DNA from: an uncultured Clostridiaceae bacterium
GTDB taxonomy: Bacteria; Bacillota; Clostridia; TANB77; CAG-465
Length of the DNA: 64,000 bases
Direction: 5' to 3'
Assembly: GCA_947169155.1 (NCBI GenBank)
Contig: CAMVON010000002.1
Location: 177,726-241,725 of the forward strand
Below, one piece after another: positions 53,429 to 62,483 of this stretch (the stretch's first letter is position 1; every line of letters starts with the position of its first letter). The notes under the pieces are model-generated. The model did not search any database, was not told where the DNA came from, and was given only the letters and a program-made list of their open reading frames with translations. The translations under genes and the position numbers were made by a program.

Positions 53429-53456
53429 TTAACAATTTTTTTATTAAGTGTATAAT
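53429..53456 (+). promoter_or_regulatory. Promoter of the membrane protein-coaD-coaE unit
   Basis: TTAACA (53429-53434), 16-bp spacer, TATAAT (53451-53456). Confidence 0.65.
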
Positions 53457-53484
53457 AAAATTGTATTTATTTGGAGGAGTCATT

Positions 53485-54069
53485 ATGGAGGACAAAGATA
53501 GTGTTCCAGACAATCTAGATAATCCCAAAACAAATCTTAAACGTAGCTCAAAAAGATTATCCATTTTTTCTATAGCGATTATAACTATTGTTGTTATATT
53601 AAGCATTATTGGATTATTAAAAGTAGTTATAAAAAAAGATAAAAAAGATTTATCTCAAGAGGTATTTTTACTTAGTGATAAATCAACTCTATTATTTGTA
53701 GATAATGAAAATTATATTCTTAAATATAATTATAAAGACGAAGATATTACTATGTATGGAAAATATAGAGTAACTTACGATGAAGATATAAATGAAAATG
53801 TTAAATATTCATATAAAACATATATAGAAGAATTTAGAAAAAAAGATTATAATTTAAGCTTCTTAGAATTGCAAAATGAAGAATTATATATCAATAATGA
53901 AAAAAGTGAAAATGGCTATATAAACATGTATTATATTCTAATGCTTTACGAAGAAGATGGTAAAGCTCAACTATTAGGATATAATGTAGATACAGGAATA
54001 AAAGTTAAATTTGAAAAACAAGAGAAACAATTTAATAAATATTATGATGAAATAACGAAAGGGGTATAG
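53485..54069 (+). CDS. Hypothetical single-pass membrane protein
   Basis: 194 aa from the ATG at 53485 after TTGGAGGAG. A charged cytoplasmic N-terminus (KTNLKRSSKRL), one membrane helix (about 30-50) and an extracellular domain with Tyr/Asp-rich beta-strand stretches (LLFVDNENYILKYNYKDEDITMYGKY). No family recognised. Two bases before coaD. Confidence 0.75.
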   Translation: MEDKDSVPDNLDNPKTNLKRSSKRLSIFSIAIITIVVILSIIGLLKVVIKKDKKDLSQEVFLLSDKSTLLFVDNENYILKYNYKDEDITMYGKYRVTYDEDINENVKYSYKTYIEEFRKKDYNLSFLELQNEELYINNEKSENGYINMYYILMLYEEDGKAQLLGYNVDTGIKVKFEKQEKQFNKYYDEITKGV

Positions 54070-54071
54070 AT

Positions 54072-54545
54072 ATGATAGGTTTTTATGCAGGTTCTTTTGA
54101 TCCGTTTACAAACGGACATTTAGCAGTAGTAAAAAAAGCAACTAATTGCTTTGATAAAGTAGTAATAGGAATAGGTGTTAACTACTCTAAATCTAGAAGA
54201 ATAGACGAACAAAAAATGAAAGTAGCAATCGAAGAAACAATTAAAGAGGAAAATATTGAAAATGTTGAAGTTGTATTATACAACGATTTAACTGTAGATG
54301 AAGCAAGAAAACATGGGGCAGACATGTTAATTAGGGGACTTAGAAATGGTACAGATTATGATTATGAAGAAAATATAGCTCAAGTAAATGAAAAAATTGC
54401 AGATATAGATACATGCTATTTTAGAGCAGGAAAGCTTGGATATTTATCTTCAAGTATTGTTATGGATATATATGGAAGCAAGAAAAATGTAGATGAATTT
54501 GTTCCAGCACCAGTTGCTAGACTACTTTATTCATTAAATAAATAG
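54072..54545 (+). CDS. coaD: Phosphopantetheine adenylyltransferase
   Basis: Penultimate step of coenzyme A synthesis. Nucleotidyltransferase motif GSFDPFTNGHL, RGLRNGTDYDYE and C-terminal YLSSSIVMDI. 157 aa. Directly upstream of coaE, so two consecutive CoA steps sit together. Confidence 0.96.
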   Translation: MIGFYAGSFDPFTNGHLAVVKKATNCFDKVVIGIGVNYSKSRRIDEQKMKVAIEETIKEENIENVEVVLYNDLTVDEARKHGADMLIRGLRNGTDYDYEENIAQVNEKIADIDTCYFRAGKLGYLSSSIVMDIYGSKKNVDEFVPAPVARLLYSLNK

Positions 54546-54556
54546 GGGGCGTTATT

Positions 54557-55132
54557 ATGATTATAGGTATAACAGGAAAATCAGGAACAGGGAAATCAAG
54601 TATTTGCGAAGAACTTGAAAAAAGAAAAGGATTTTTAGTAGTAGATGCAGATAAAATTGTTAAAGAACTTCAAAGTAAAAAAAGTGATTATCTTCAACAA
54701 ATTGTAGACATTTTTGGTGAAGATATACTTAATGAAAAAGGTGAGCTAGATAGAAAAAAACTTGCAAATATTATTTTTAATGACAAAGCAGAAAAAGAAA
54801 AAATAGATGAAGTTACATTTAAACATATCGGATATGAAATACTAAAAAAGATTAATGAAAATGAAGGAAAAGATATAGTAATAGATGCACCTCTTTTAAT
54901 TGAAGCTGGTTACAACGAATTCTGTGATTTAGTATTCTATATTAAAGCAGATGAAAAAACTCAAATTGAAAGAATCTGTAAAAGAGATAATATAGATGAA
55001 AAAGCTGCAAAAACTAGACTATCTGCTCAAAATGATGAAAAGTATTCAATGAAATTTGCAGACTATGCAATAGTAAATGATAATTTAGAAAAAGCAGTAG
55101 ATGAAATATTAGAGAAAATAGATAATGTATAG
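54557..55132 (+). CDS. coaE: Dephospho-CoA kinase
   Basis: Final step of CoA synthesis. P-loop GITGKSGTGKSS, VVDADKIVKEL and VIDAPLLIEAG are family motifs. 191 aa. RBS AGGGGGCG. In Bacillota the two CoA genes are normally apart; here they are 11 bp apart. Confidence 0.94.
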   Translation: MIIGITGKSGTGKSSICEELEKRKGFLVVDADKIVKELQSKKSDYLQQIVDIFGEDILNEKGELDRKKLANIIFNDKAEKEKIDEVTFKHIGYEILKKINENEGKDIVIDAPLLIEAGYNEFCDLVFYIKADEKTQIERICKRDNIDEKAAKTRLSAQNDEKYSMKFADYAIVNDNLEKAVDEILEKIDNV

Positions 55133-55158
55133 AGAGCCATAAGACTCTCTTTTTATTT
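55131..55158 (+). terminator. Terminator after coaE
   Basis: Stem AGAGAG/CTCTCT with an 8-nt loop, T-rich tail. Confidence 0.75.
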
Positions 55159-55257
55159 TTTAAAAATATATTAAAAAATTATTGTATTATTTTTTATTAT
55201 GTTATGATATAATTTAACCAATACAACATATTTTTATCACAATAAGGTGATATAATA

Positions 55258-55290
55258 ATGCTGTATTTAGTCAAAGGTGGGATAATATGA
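55258..55290 (+). CDS. Candidate 10-aa leader ORF coupled to the response regulator
   Basis: ATG with an AAGGTGAT ribosome site; peptide MLYLVKGGII. Its TGA stop overlaps the ATG of the response regulator gene (ATGA), and it covers that gene's own ribosome site. Such arrangements can couple translation. No known leader family is matched. The extended -10 TGATATAAT at 55205-55213 lies upstream. Confidence 0.35.
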   Translation: MLYLVKGGII

Positions 55291-55961
55291 AATTATTAGT
55301 AGTAGATGACGAAATAAAAATTAGAGCGGTAATAAAAGAATACGCAGAATTTGAAGGATATGACATTGATGAAGCAGGAGATGGTATGGAAGCAATTGCA
55401 AAATGTAAAGCAACAGACTATGACCTTGTTATTATGGATATAATGATGCCAAAACTTGATGGATATTCTGCAGTAAAAGAAATAAAGAAAGTTAAAAATA
55501 TTCCTGTAATTATGCTTTCAGCTCGTGGCGAAGAATATGATAAATTATTTGGATTTGAAATTGGTGTAGATGACTATGTTGTAAAACCTTTTAGCCCAAA
55601 AGAATTAATGGCTAGAGTAAATGCAGTTATTACAAGAACTAAAGCAAATGGTGCATCAAATGTACCTCAAGAAAAATATGTATATGAGGGACTAGAAATA
55701 GATATGCTAGGAAGAAATGTATACGTAGATGGCGAGAAAAAAGATTTAACACCAAAAGAATATGAACTATTACAATATTTTGTGCTAAACAAAAATATTG
55801 CATTATCTAGAGAAAAAATACTAAATGAAGTGTGGGGATATGACTTCTTTGGAGAAGATAGAACAGTAGATACACATGTAAAAATGCTAAGAAATAATTT
55901 AGGACAATATAGAGATAAAATAGTAACAGTGAGAGGAATGGGATATAAATTTGAAGAATAG
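55287..55961 (+). CDS. OmpR/PhoB family response regulator
   Basis: Two-component response regulator, 224 aa. Receiver domain with D-D acidic pocket (VDDE), phosphoacceptor in VIMDIMMPKLDG, and K in VVKPFSP. C-terminal winged helix ends VDTHVKMLRNNLGQ...TVRGMGYKFEE. RBS AAGGTGGG. Overlaps the kinase gene, so the two form a pair. Confidence 0.95.
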   Translation: MKLLVVDDEIKIRAVIKEYAEFEGYDIDEAGDGMEAIAKCKATDYDLVIMDIMMPKLDGYSAVKEIKKVKNIPVIMLSARGEEYDKLFGFEIGVDDYVVKPFSPKELMARVNAVITRTKANGASNVPQEKYVYEGLEIDMLGRNVYVDGEKKDLTPKEYELLQYFVLNKNIALSREKILNEVWGYDFFGEDRTVDTHVKMLRNNLGQYRDKIVTVRGMGYKFEE

Positions 55962-57429
55962 TAAAAACTCAAAATCTTTGAGCTTTATGCTATGGCTATA
56001 TTTTATAATTCTAGCTGTAATAATATTTGTAATGCTATGGTTTATGCAAGTTGTCTTTTTGCAAACATACTATAGCACAATGAAAAAAGCAGAAACTGCA
56101 CAACTTGGTACAGAAGTTGAATCTGCATTTGTCAGTGCACTAGATTATAAAGATCAAATAGATAATATGGCATACAAAAATTCAGCGTCAATATATATTT
56201 TCAATATGGATGGTGAACTATTTTACACTAACACTAGTTTTGGTGGTCAAATGTATAATTCACAAGCTCCACAAGGAACTCTTGCTCAAATGCCAGGAAG
56301 AAATGTATCTATAGATATAAGTGATATAGCACAAAAGCTAGAAGAAAGTCCAAATAAAAAAATAAGTTATACATTAGAAATAGATAGATTTAAATCTCAA
56401 GTATATGTTTATGGAAAAGAGATAACAGGAACAGATTATTGCTATGTAATATTAATGTCAATTGACCCAATTGATGCAACATCTTCAGTAATTACTTCTC
56501 AACTTATTTATATAACAATAATTTCACTTATTATTTCAACAGTTATTTCATTATTTATGTCTAGAAGAATATCTAGACCAATTATGCAAATGAATGAAAA
56601 TGCAAAAAAACTTGGAAAAGGAGATTATGATATAACTTTTGAAAAGTGTGGATATGAAGAACTAGACGAACTTGCAGATACACTAAACAATGCTACACAT
56701 TCTCTTGAAAAAACAGATGAAATAAGAAGAGAACTAATAGCAAATGTATCTCATGATTTAAAAACGCCATTAACTATGATAAAAGCTTATTCTGAAATGA
56801 TTAGAGATTTATCTGGAGAAAATAAGCAAAAAAGAGAAGAACATCTAAAAGTTATAATAGATGAAACAGACAGACTTACTCGTCTTGTAAACGATATGAT
56901 GGACCTATCTAAAATAGAATCTGGAATAATAACAATAAACAAAGAAGTGTTCAACTTTTCAGAGCTTGCAAGTTCTCTAATAGATAGAATTAAACTATCT
57001 AATATGGAGACAAAACATAATATTGAATATAGTATTCCAAAAGATTTATATGTATATGCAGATAAAACTAAAATTGAACAAGTATTATACAATCTACTTG
57101 CTAATGCTATTAAACATAGTGGAGAAGGTGTAAGAAATATAAAAGTAAATGTTACAGCTTCACAAAAAAGAGTAAAAGTAGATGTAATAGATGATGGCGT
57201 TGGTATTTCAGAAGAAAATCTAAAACATATTTGGGATAGATACTATAGAGCAAGTGAGTCATTTACAAGAAATGTTCAAGGAAGTGGACTTGGATTATCT
57301 ATAGTTAAAAATATACTAATCAAACATTCATCAGACTTTGGAGTTTTATCTGAAGTTGGCAAGGGAAGTGATTTCTGGTTTGATATAGAAAGAGCTTCAA
57401 AAAAAGATTTAGATAATAAAAAATTATAA
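55951..57429 (+). CDS. Sensor histidine kinase
   Basis: 492 aa, two membrane helices (about 9-32 and 180-200) around an extracytoplasmic sensor domain, a HAMP region (RRISRPIMQMNENAKKLGKG), HisKA with NVSHDLKTPLTMIK and HATPase with NLLANAIKHS, DDGVGIS and GSGLGLSIV. TTG start overlapping the end of the regulator, served by GAGGAATGGG. The sensed signal is not visible. Confidence 0.94.
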   Translation: MKNSKNSKSLSFMLWLYFIILAVIIFVMLWFMQVVFLQTYYSTMKKAETAQLGTEVESAFVSALDYKDQIDNMAYKNSASIYIFNMDGELFYTNTSFGGQMYNSQAPQGTLAQMPGRNVSIDISDIAQKLEESPNKKISYTLEIDRFKSQVYVYGKEITGTDYCYVILMSIDPIDATSSVITSQLIYITIISLIISTVISLFMSRRISRPIMQMNENAKKLGKGDYDITFEKCGYEELDELADTLNNATHSLEKTDEIRRELIANVSHDLKTPLTMIKAYSEMIRDLSGENKQKREEHLKVIIDETDRLTRLVNDMMDLSKIESGIITINKEVFNFSELASSLIDRIKLSNMETKHNIEYSIPKDLYVYADKTKIEQVLYNLLANAIKHSGEGVRNIKVNVTASQKRVKVDVIDDGVGISEENLKHIWDRYYRASESFTRNVQGSGLGLSIVKNILIKHSSDFGVLSEVGKGSDFWFDIERASKKDLDNKKL

Positions 57430-57459
57430 AAGAAGAACTTAATTGTTCTTCTTTTTTTC
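57429..57459 (+). terminator. Terminator of the two-component operon
   Basis: Stem AGAAGAAC/GTTCTTCT, 6-nt loop, T7. Confidence 0.88.
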
Positions 57460-57793
57460 ATTATTACAACATAATTTTTTCACAATTAAAAGATAAAATA
57501 ATATTGAATTTAAAAATAGTATAAAAATCTATTCTCTAACATAATACTATTTTAGTTCATATACATTTAACATTATATTCATAATTTCAACACAATTAAA
57601 TAATATAATGTAAGTGTAAGAAAGAGGTGATATATGGTGACAGGAGTTTGTAGATTTTAGCTTGAAAATTTACGATTAATTGAATAATTAGAATATATAA
57701 AACAATTCCTATACAAATAAATAATATAAAAAGAACGTAAAAAACAAATAACAAATAATATAAATAGTTTTTTCATATATAAACTTGATTTTT

Positions 57794-57824
57794 AGAAGAC
57801 AGGGGGACGGATTACCTGTCTTCT
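57794..57824 (+). repeat. REP-like palindrome
   Basis: Perfect 10-bp arms AGAAGACAGG and CCTGTCTTCT around GGGACGGATTA. The GC-rich AGGGGGACGG core is unlike its AT-rich surroundings and resembles palindromes linked to REP-type transposases in Firmicutes. It could also serve as a terminator (TTTTGTTATTTTT follows). Confidence 0.5.
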
Positions 57825-57837
57825 TTTGTTATTTTTG

Positions 57838-57866
57838 TTGACTAAATATGTATTTTATGCTATTCT
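57838..57866 (+). promoter_or_regulatory. Promoter of the exporter-like gene
   Basis: TTGACT (57838-57843), 17-bp spacer, TATTCT (57861-57866) with TGC before it. The expected leader is only ~11 nt. Confidence 0.65.
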
Positions 57867-57883
57867 CAATTTGAGGGATAGAT

Positions 57884-58408
57884 ATGAAAAGAATTAAGTT
57901 AGAACATGATGTCCTACCAGGACTTAGAATAATTAAAACAGTAATTGCTCTGCTAATTTGTATGTTAATAAGCCTTGCTTCAAATGGCTATTTACCACCA
58001 TATGATTTAGCTGTTGTAGCAGTACTTGCAATGCAAGATGATATGGCAAAAAGTTTCAAGCAAGTTCAAAATAGAATGGCATCAGCATTTATTGGCGGAA
58101 TAATAGGAACTATATGTATGGCTATAGGAACTATTACAAATGAAAATTTATTAAAAATAGTTTTAGTACCAATAGGTGTTTTCCTAATATTATACTTCTG
58201 TGGAAAATTAATAAACAGAGCAGAATTCATAATCATTGCGTGTTATGTATTTTTAAGTATAACACTTGAGCAAAATCCTGAATTTTCATGGTTTTACACA
58301 ATAAAAGTAATGGTTACAACTGTTGTAGCAAGTAATGTTGCAATAATTGTTAATTTATTTGATCCAAGAAGACACAAAAGAGTAACAGTTTATAAAGAGA
58401 AGAAATAA
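57884..58408 (+). CDS. Aromatic acid exporter-like (FUSC/ArAE) membrane protein
   Basis: 174 aa with about five membrane helices (for example IIKTVIALLICMLISLAS and VLVPIGVFLILYFCGKLI). The PGLRIIKT start, QNRMASAFIGGIIGT segment and the NLFDPRRHKR end resemble the ArAE_1/YgaE membrane module. The C-terminal cytoplasmic domain of longer family members is missing. RBS GAGGGAT. Substrate unknown. Confidence 0.75.
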   Translation: MKRIKLEHDVLPGLRIIKTVIALLICMLISLASNGYLPPYDLAVVAVLAMQDDMAKSFKQVQNRMASAFIGGIIGTICMAIGTITNENLLKIVLVPIGVFLILYFCGKLINRAEFIIIACYVFLSITLEQNPEFSWFYTIKVMVTTVVASNVAIIVNLFDPRRHKRVTVYKEKK

Positions 58409-58418
58409 AAATAAATAC

Positions 58419-58451
58419 ATAGGGACAATTTAAAAGTCCCTTTATTTTTTT
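58419..58451 (+). terminator. Terminator
   Basis: Stem AGGGAC/GTCCCT with a ~9-nt loop, then TTATTTTTT. Confidence 0.8.
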
Positions 58452-58472
58452 GCTTTTTAAAATATTAAAAAA

Positions 58473-58488
58473 TGCCTATATATAGGCA
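58473..58488 (+). promoter_or_regulatory. Palindrome upstream of the gatCAB promoter
   Basis: Perfect 16-bp palindrome TGCCTATATATAGGCA ending 8 bp before the -35 box; operator-like. Confidence 0.5.
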
Positions 58489-58496
58489 ATTTCACC

Positions 58497-58525
58497 TTGA
58501 CATAAACTAGTATTTAAAGTATAAT
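58497..58525 (+). promoter_or_regulatory. Promoter of gatCAB
   Basis: TTGACA (58497-58502), 17-bp spacer, TATAAT (58520-58525). Confidence 0.85.
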
Positions 58526-58554
58526 AATCATTGTATAAAAAGGGGGCAATTTAA

Positions 58555-58842
58555 ATGAGTATATCAAAAGATGAAGTAAAACACATTGCTAATTTATCTA
58601 AACTAAATTTAACTGATGAAGAATTAGAAAAATATACTAATGAACTATCAGATATAGTGGATATGGCAAACGAACTTTCTAATATTGATGTTGAAGGCGT
58701 AAAACCTACTGCACATATATTAGATATCCAAAACGTATTTAGGGAGGATATACAGCAGCCATCTTACGATAGAGAATTAATATTAAAGAACGCACCAAGT
58801 AAAGACGCAGGATGCGTAAGCGTGCCAAAAGTTGTAGAGTAG
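58555..58842 (+). CDS. gatC: Asp/Glu-tRNA amidotransferase subunit C
   Basis: Small subunit of GatCAB, which turns Glu-tRNA(Gln) and Asp-tRNA(Asn) into the amide forms; GatC stabilises GatA. Motifs VKHIANLSKLNLTDEE and VFREDIQQPS; 95 aa. RBS AGGGGGCA. First gene of the operon. Confidence 0.95.
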   Translation: MSISKDEVKHIANLSKLNLTDEELEKYTNELSDIVDMANELSNIDVEGVKPTAHILDIQNVFREDIQQPSYDRELILKNAPSKDAGCVSVPKVVE

Positions 58843-58859
58843 AATAGGAGGATTAATTA

Positions 58860-60335
58860 ATGGATTTATATAGTTTAACACTAGCTGATGTTGCTAAAAA
58901 GATTAAAGCAAAAGAAGTTAGTATAAAAGAAGTATTAGACGATATCTATTCAAGAATAGATACAGTTGAGCCAAAAGTTGAAGCATATATTACTTTAACT
59001 AAAGAAAAAGCATATGAAAGAGCTCAAGTTCTACAACAGAAACTAGATAACGGAGAAGATATAGGACCTCTAGGTGGTGTTCCTATTGCTATAAAAGATA
59101 ACATTTCAACAGAAGGAGTTTTAACTACTTGTGCTTCAAAAATGTTAGAAAACTATACACCAATATATAATGCAACAGTTATTAATAAATTAGAAGAAGC
59201 TGGAGCTATTGTTATTGGTAAAACAAATATGGATGAATTTGCTATGGGTTCTTCAACAGAAACTTCAAAGCAAAAAGAAACTAAAAACCCATGGGATTTA
59301 GATAGAGTTCCAGGTGGTTCTTCAGGTGGTAGTGCTGCTGCAGTTTCTGCACAAATGGCATATGCATCTTTAGGATCAGATACAGGTGGATCTATTCGTC
59401 AACCTGCTTCATATTGTTCAGTAGTAGGTTTAAAACCAACTTATGGTCTTATTTCAAGATTTGGACTTATTGCATTTGCATCATCTCTAGACCAAATTGG
59501 ACCATTTGCAAGAACAGTTGAAGATGCTGCATTAATGTTAAATGCTATTGCAGGACATGATGAAAAAGATACAACATCTGCAAACTTAGAAGAGAAAGAT
59601 TATACTAAAGCATTAGTAAATGATATTAAAGGTAAAGTGGTAGGGATTCCTACAGACTTTATTCGTGAGGGTATAAGCCCAGATGTTAAAGAAGCTTATG
59701 ATAAAGCAATTGAAACTCTTAAAGGTTTAGGAGCAGAAATTAAAGAAATTAGCTTAGAATATGCTAAATATTCTCTAGCTACATACTATATCATTGCAAC
59801 AGCTGAAGCATCTTCAAACCTTGGAAGATATGATGGTATTAGATATGGTTATAGAGCAAAAGACTTTAAAGATTTAGATGATTTATATAGAAAAACAAGA
59901 ACTGAAGGATTTGGTTCAGAAGTTAAAAGAAGAATTATGCTAGGTACATACGTACTTTCTTCTGGATATTATGATGCATATTACAAACGTGCACAACAAG
60001 TTAGAACATTAATTGTAAACAACTTTAGAAAAGCATTTGAAGAATGTGATGTAATTATGATACCTACTGCACCAAAAGTTGCATTCAAATTTGGAGCACA
60101 TGATGCTTCACCTCTTGAAATGTATCTAGAAGATATTTATACAGTTCCTGTAAACATTGCAGGTCTTCCAGGAATTTCTATTCCGGGAGGATTTGGTGAA
60201 AATAATATGCCTATAGGAATTCAATTCATAGCAAATGCTTTTGATGAAATGAATCTATTACAAGTTGCATATACATTTGAACAAAATACTCCATATCATA
60301 ATGAAGTACCAACAATGAGAGGAGGAAACAACTAA
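58860..60335 (+). CDS. gatA: Glutamyl-tRNA(Gln) amidotransferase subunit A
   Basis: Amidase-signature glutaminase of GatCAB. Catalytic Lys in VPIAIKDN, the Gly/Ser motif [13 protein letters not shown] and the nucleophile region [12 protein letters not shown] are intact. 491 aa. RBS TAGGAGG; stop overlaps the gatB start region by one base. Confidence 0.97.
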   Translation: MDLYSLTLADVAKKIKAKEVSIKEVLDDIYSRIDTVEPKVEAYITLTKEKAYERAQVLQQKLDNGEDIGPLGGVPIAIKDNISTEGVLTTCASKMLENYTPIYNATVINKLEEAGAIVIGKTNMDEFAMGSSTETSKQKETKNPWDLDRVPGGSSGGSAAAVSAQMAYASLGSDTGGSIRQPASYCSVVGLKPTYGLISRFGLIAFASSLDQIGPFARTVEDAALMLNAIAGHDEKDTTSANLEEKDYTKALVNDIKGKVVGIPTDFIREGISPDVKEAYDKAIETLKGLGAEIKEISLEYAKYSLATYYIIATAEASSNLGRYDGIRYGYRAKDFKDLDDLYRKTRTEGFGSEVKRRIMLGTYVLSSGYYDAYYKRAQQVRTLIVNNFRKAFEECDVIMIPTAPKVAFKFGAHDASPLEMYLEDIYTVPVNIAGLPGISIPGGFGENNMPIGIQFIANAFDEMNLLQVAYTFEQNTPYHNEVPTMRGGNN

Positions 60336-61768
60336 TGAAAGATTACGAAGTAATAATTGGACTTGAAGTTCACGCAGAACTTTCAACAAATACAAAAATG
60401 TACTGTAATTGTTCAACAGAATTTGGTGCAGATCCAAACACTCATTGTTGTCCAATATGTACAGGTATGCCTGGAGTTCTTCCAGTATTAAATAAAAAAG
60501 TTGTAGAATATGCAACTAAAGCAGGTTTAGCTACAAACTGTGAAATTTCAAGATTTTCTAAGCAAGATAGAAAGAACTATTTCTATCCTGACCTTCCAAA
60601 AGCATATCAAACATCTCAATATGACTTACCTCTATGTATTGGAGGACATTTAGATATTAATGTTAATGGAGAACAAAAAAGAATTGGAATTACAAGAATT
60701 CATATAGAAGAAGATGCTGGAAAACTTATTCATGATGCTTATACTGGAGATACTCTAGTAGATATGAATAGATGTGCAGTACCTCTAATTGAAATTGTTT
60801 CTGAACCAGACATTAGAAGTGCAGATGAAGCAGTAGCATATATGCAAACACTAAAATCTATTCTAGAATACTTAGATGTTTGTGATTGTAAGATGCAAGA
60901 AGGATCACTAAGATGTGATGTTAACTTATCTGTAAGACCTAGAGGTCAAAAAGAGTTTGGAACTAGAACTGAAACTAAAAACTTAAACTCATTTAAAGCA
61001 ATTCATAACTCAATCGAGTTTGAAATAAAAAGACAAATTGAAGAAGTTGAAAATGGTGGAAAAATTTATCAAGAAACAAGAAGATGGGATGATGCAAAAG
61101 GTATCGGTTATGCAATGCGTACAAAAGAAGATGCACATGATTACAGATATTTCCCAGAACCAGACCTTGCACCTATCGTTTTAAGTGAAGAATATATTCA
61201 AAACTTAAAAGACAATCTTCCAGAAATGCCACACATCAAAAAAGAAAGATACATGAAAGATTTTGATCTTCCAGAATATGATGCAGACATTCTAACATCT
61301 TCAATTAAAACTGCTAAATTCTTTGAAGAAGCAAATGATATTTGTAACAACCCTAAAGCAGTATCTAACTGGATTATGGGTGACTTCACAAGAATGTTAA
61401 ATGAAAAGGAAATTGAAATAGATGAATCTAAAGTAACAGCTCAAAATCTAGCTGAATTAATTAGTTTAATAGATAAAGGAACAATTTCATCAAAAATTGC
61501 AAAACAAGTATTTGAAGATATGTTTGAAACTGGCGAAAATGCAAAAGATATAGTTGAGAAAAAAGGACTTGTTCAAATGTCAGATGAAGGTGCAATTAAA
61601 GAAATTGTACAAAAAGTAGTAGACGCAAATCCACAATCAATTGCAGACTATAAAGCTGGTAAAGATAGAGCTATTGGTTTCTTAGTAGGACAAATAATGA
61701 AAGAAACTAAAGGTAAAGCTAACCCACAAATAGTTAATAAGTTATTACTTGAAATAATTAATAAATAG
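60335..61768 (+). CDS. gatB: Aspartyl/glutamyl-tRNA amidotransferase subunit B
   Basis: tRNA-binding kinase/transamidase subunit. Starts DYEVIIGLEVHAELST; zinc-type cysteines in YCNCSTEFG and CCPICTGMPG; RKNYFYPDLPKAYQ and the C-terminal YqeY-like domain ending NPQIVNKLLLEIINK. 477 aa. Confidence 0.97.
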   Translation: MKDYEVIIGLEVHAELSTNTKMYCNCSTEFGADPNTHCCPICTGMPGVLPVLNKKVVEYATKAGLATNCEISRFSKQDRKNYFYPDLPKAYQTSQYDLPLCIGGHLDINVNGEQKRIGITRIHIEEDAGKLIHDAYTGDTLVDMNRCAVPLIEIVSEPDIRSADEAVAYMQTLKSILEYLDVCDCKMQEGSLRCDVNLSVRPRGQKEFGTRTETKNLNSFKAIHNSIEFEIKRQIEEVENGGKIYQETRRWDDAKGIGYAMRTKEDAHDYRYFPEPDLAPIVLSEEYIQNLKDNLPEMPHIKKERYMKDFDLPEYDADILTSSIKTAKFFEEANDICNNPKAVSNWIMGDFTRMLNEKEIEIDESKVTAQNLAELISLIDKGTISSKIAKQVFEDMFETGENAKDIVEKKGLVQMSDEGAIKEIVQKVVDANPQSIADYKAGKDRAIGFLVGQIMKETKGKANPQIVNKLLLEIINK

Positions 61769-61776
61769 TGTATAAT
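61749..61776 (+). promoter_or_regulatory. Promoter inside the gatB 3' end
   Basis: TTGAAA (61749-61754), 16-bp spacer, TATAAT (61771-61776); serves the DUF4358 gene. Confidence 0.6.
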
Positions 61777-61808
61777 ATTAGTATATAATTATTGAGGAGA
61801 TGATAGTG

Positions 61809-62300
61809 ATGAAAAAAACAAACATTATTCTAGGTGTAGTAATTGCATGTTTTGCAATAGTTGCTGCAATAATATTAATAGTTGCAATAGTAAGTAACAT
61901 ACCTAAGGAAACTATTCCAGAAAATGTAGATATGCAAGCACTTTCAAACTCAATAGAGGAACTAACAAATATGGATAGCACCAAGATGCAACAAATAACA
62001 TCAGAGGATTTGACTAATGAATTTAAATTAGATTCATCTTGGATAGAAGAATATATTGGTGAGAAACCATTTTTAAATATTACTTCTAGTATGTATGTTA
62101 TTGTTAAAGCTACAGACTCAAATGTAGATAATGTTTTAAATGCTTTTCAAGAGTATGGAAAATCATATGATGAACTATGGAAAGATTATCTTTCTGAAGA
62201 ATATGAATTAGTTAAAAATAGAAGCATCGGTGCTAAAGGAAACTATGTATATTTTATTGTTAGCGATTATTCAGAAGAAATTGTAAATCTAATAAAATAA
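61809..62300 (+). CDS. DUF4358-like membrane-anchored protein
   Basis: 163 aa. One membrane helix (residues 5-28), then an extracellular domain whose pattern (EDLTNEFKLDSSWIEEYIG, MYVIVKATDSNVDNVLNAFQEY, NYVYFIVSDYSEEIV) resembles DUF4358. An ATG at 61800 touches the GAGGAG site; the ATG at 61809 has normal spacing and is preferred. Function unknown. Confidence 0.75.
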   Translation: MKKTNIILGVVIACFAIVAAIILIVAIVSNIPKETIPENVDMQALSNSIEELTNMDSTKMQQITSEDLTNEFKLDSSWIEEYIGEKPFLNITSSMYVIVKATDSNVDNVLNAFQEYGKSYDELWKDYLSEEYELVKNRSIGAKGNYVYFIVSDYSEEIVNLIK

Positions 62301-62311
62301 AATTGAAAATT

Positions 62312-62337
62312 AGAGAGGAGAAATCCTCTCTTTTTTA
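62312..62337 (+). terminator. Terminator
   Basis: Stem GAGAGGA/TCCTCTC with GAAA tetraloop and six T. Confidence 0.9.
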
Positions 62338-62483
62338 TTTTAATAATATGTCAAAAATAAATCATTTATTTTACAAGAAAAGAAAGATGCTAATTTATTG
62401 CGTGTCCTTGTTGGAACATCATTTGAATATTTTATTATTATATTATAATATATAAATGAGGTAAAAATATAAGGGGTGGAAAT

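Larger units (their letters stand above)
57460..57883 (+). other. Gene-poor interval
   Basis: About 420 AT-rich bases with no gene of normal size. It contains a TATAAT (57604-57609), a ribosome-site-plus-ATG (GAGGTGATAT, ATG at 57634) whose ORF ends after 8 codons (MVTGVCRF), a REP-like palindrome at 57794-57824 and the promoter of the next gene. It may be a degraded gene or an untranslated RNA region. Confidence 0.6.
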
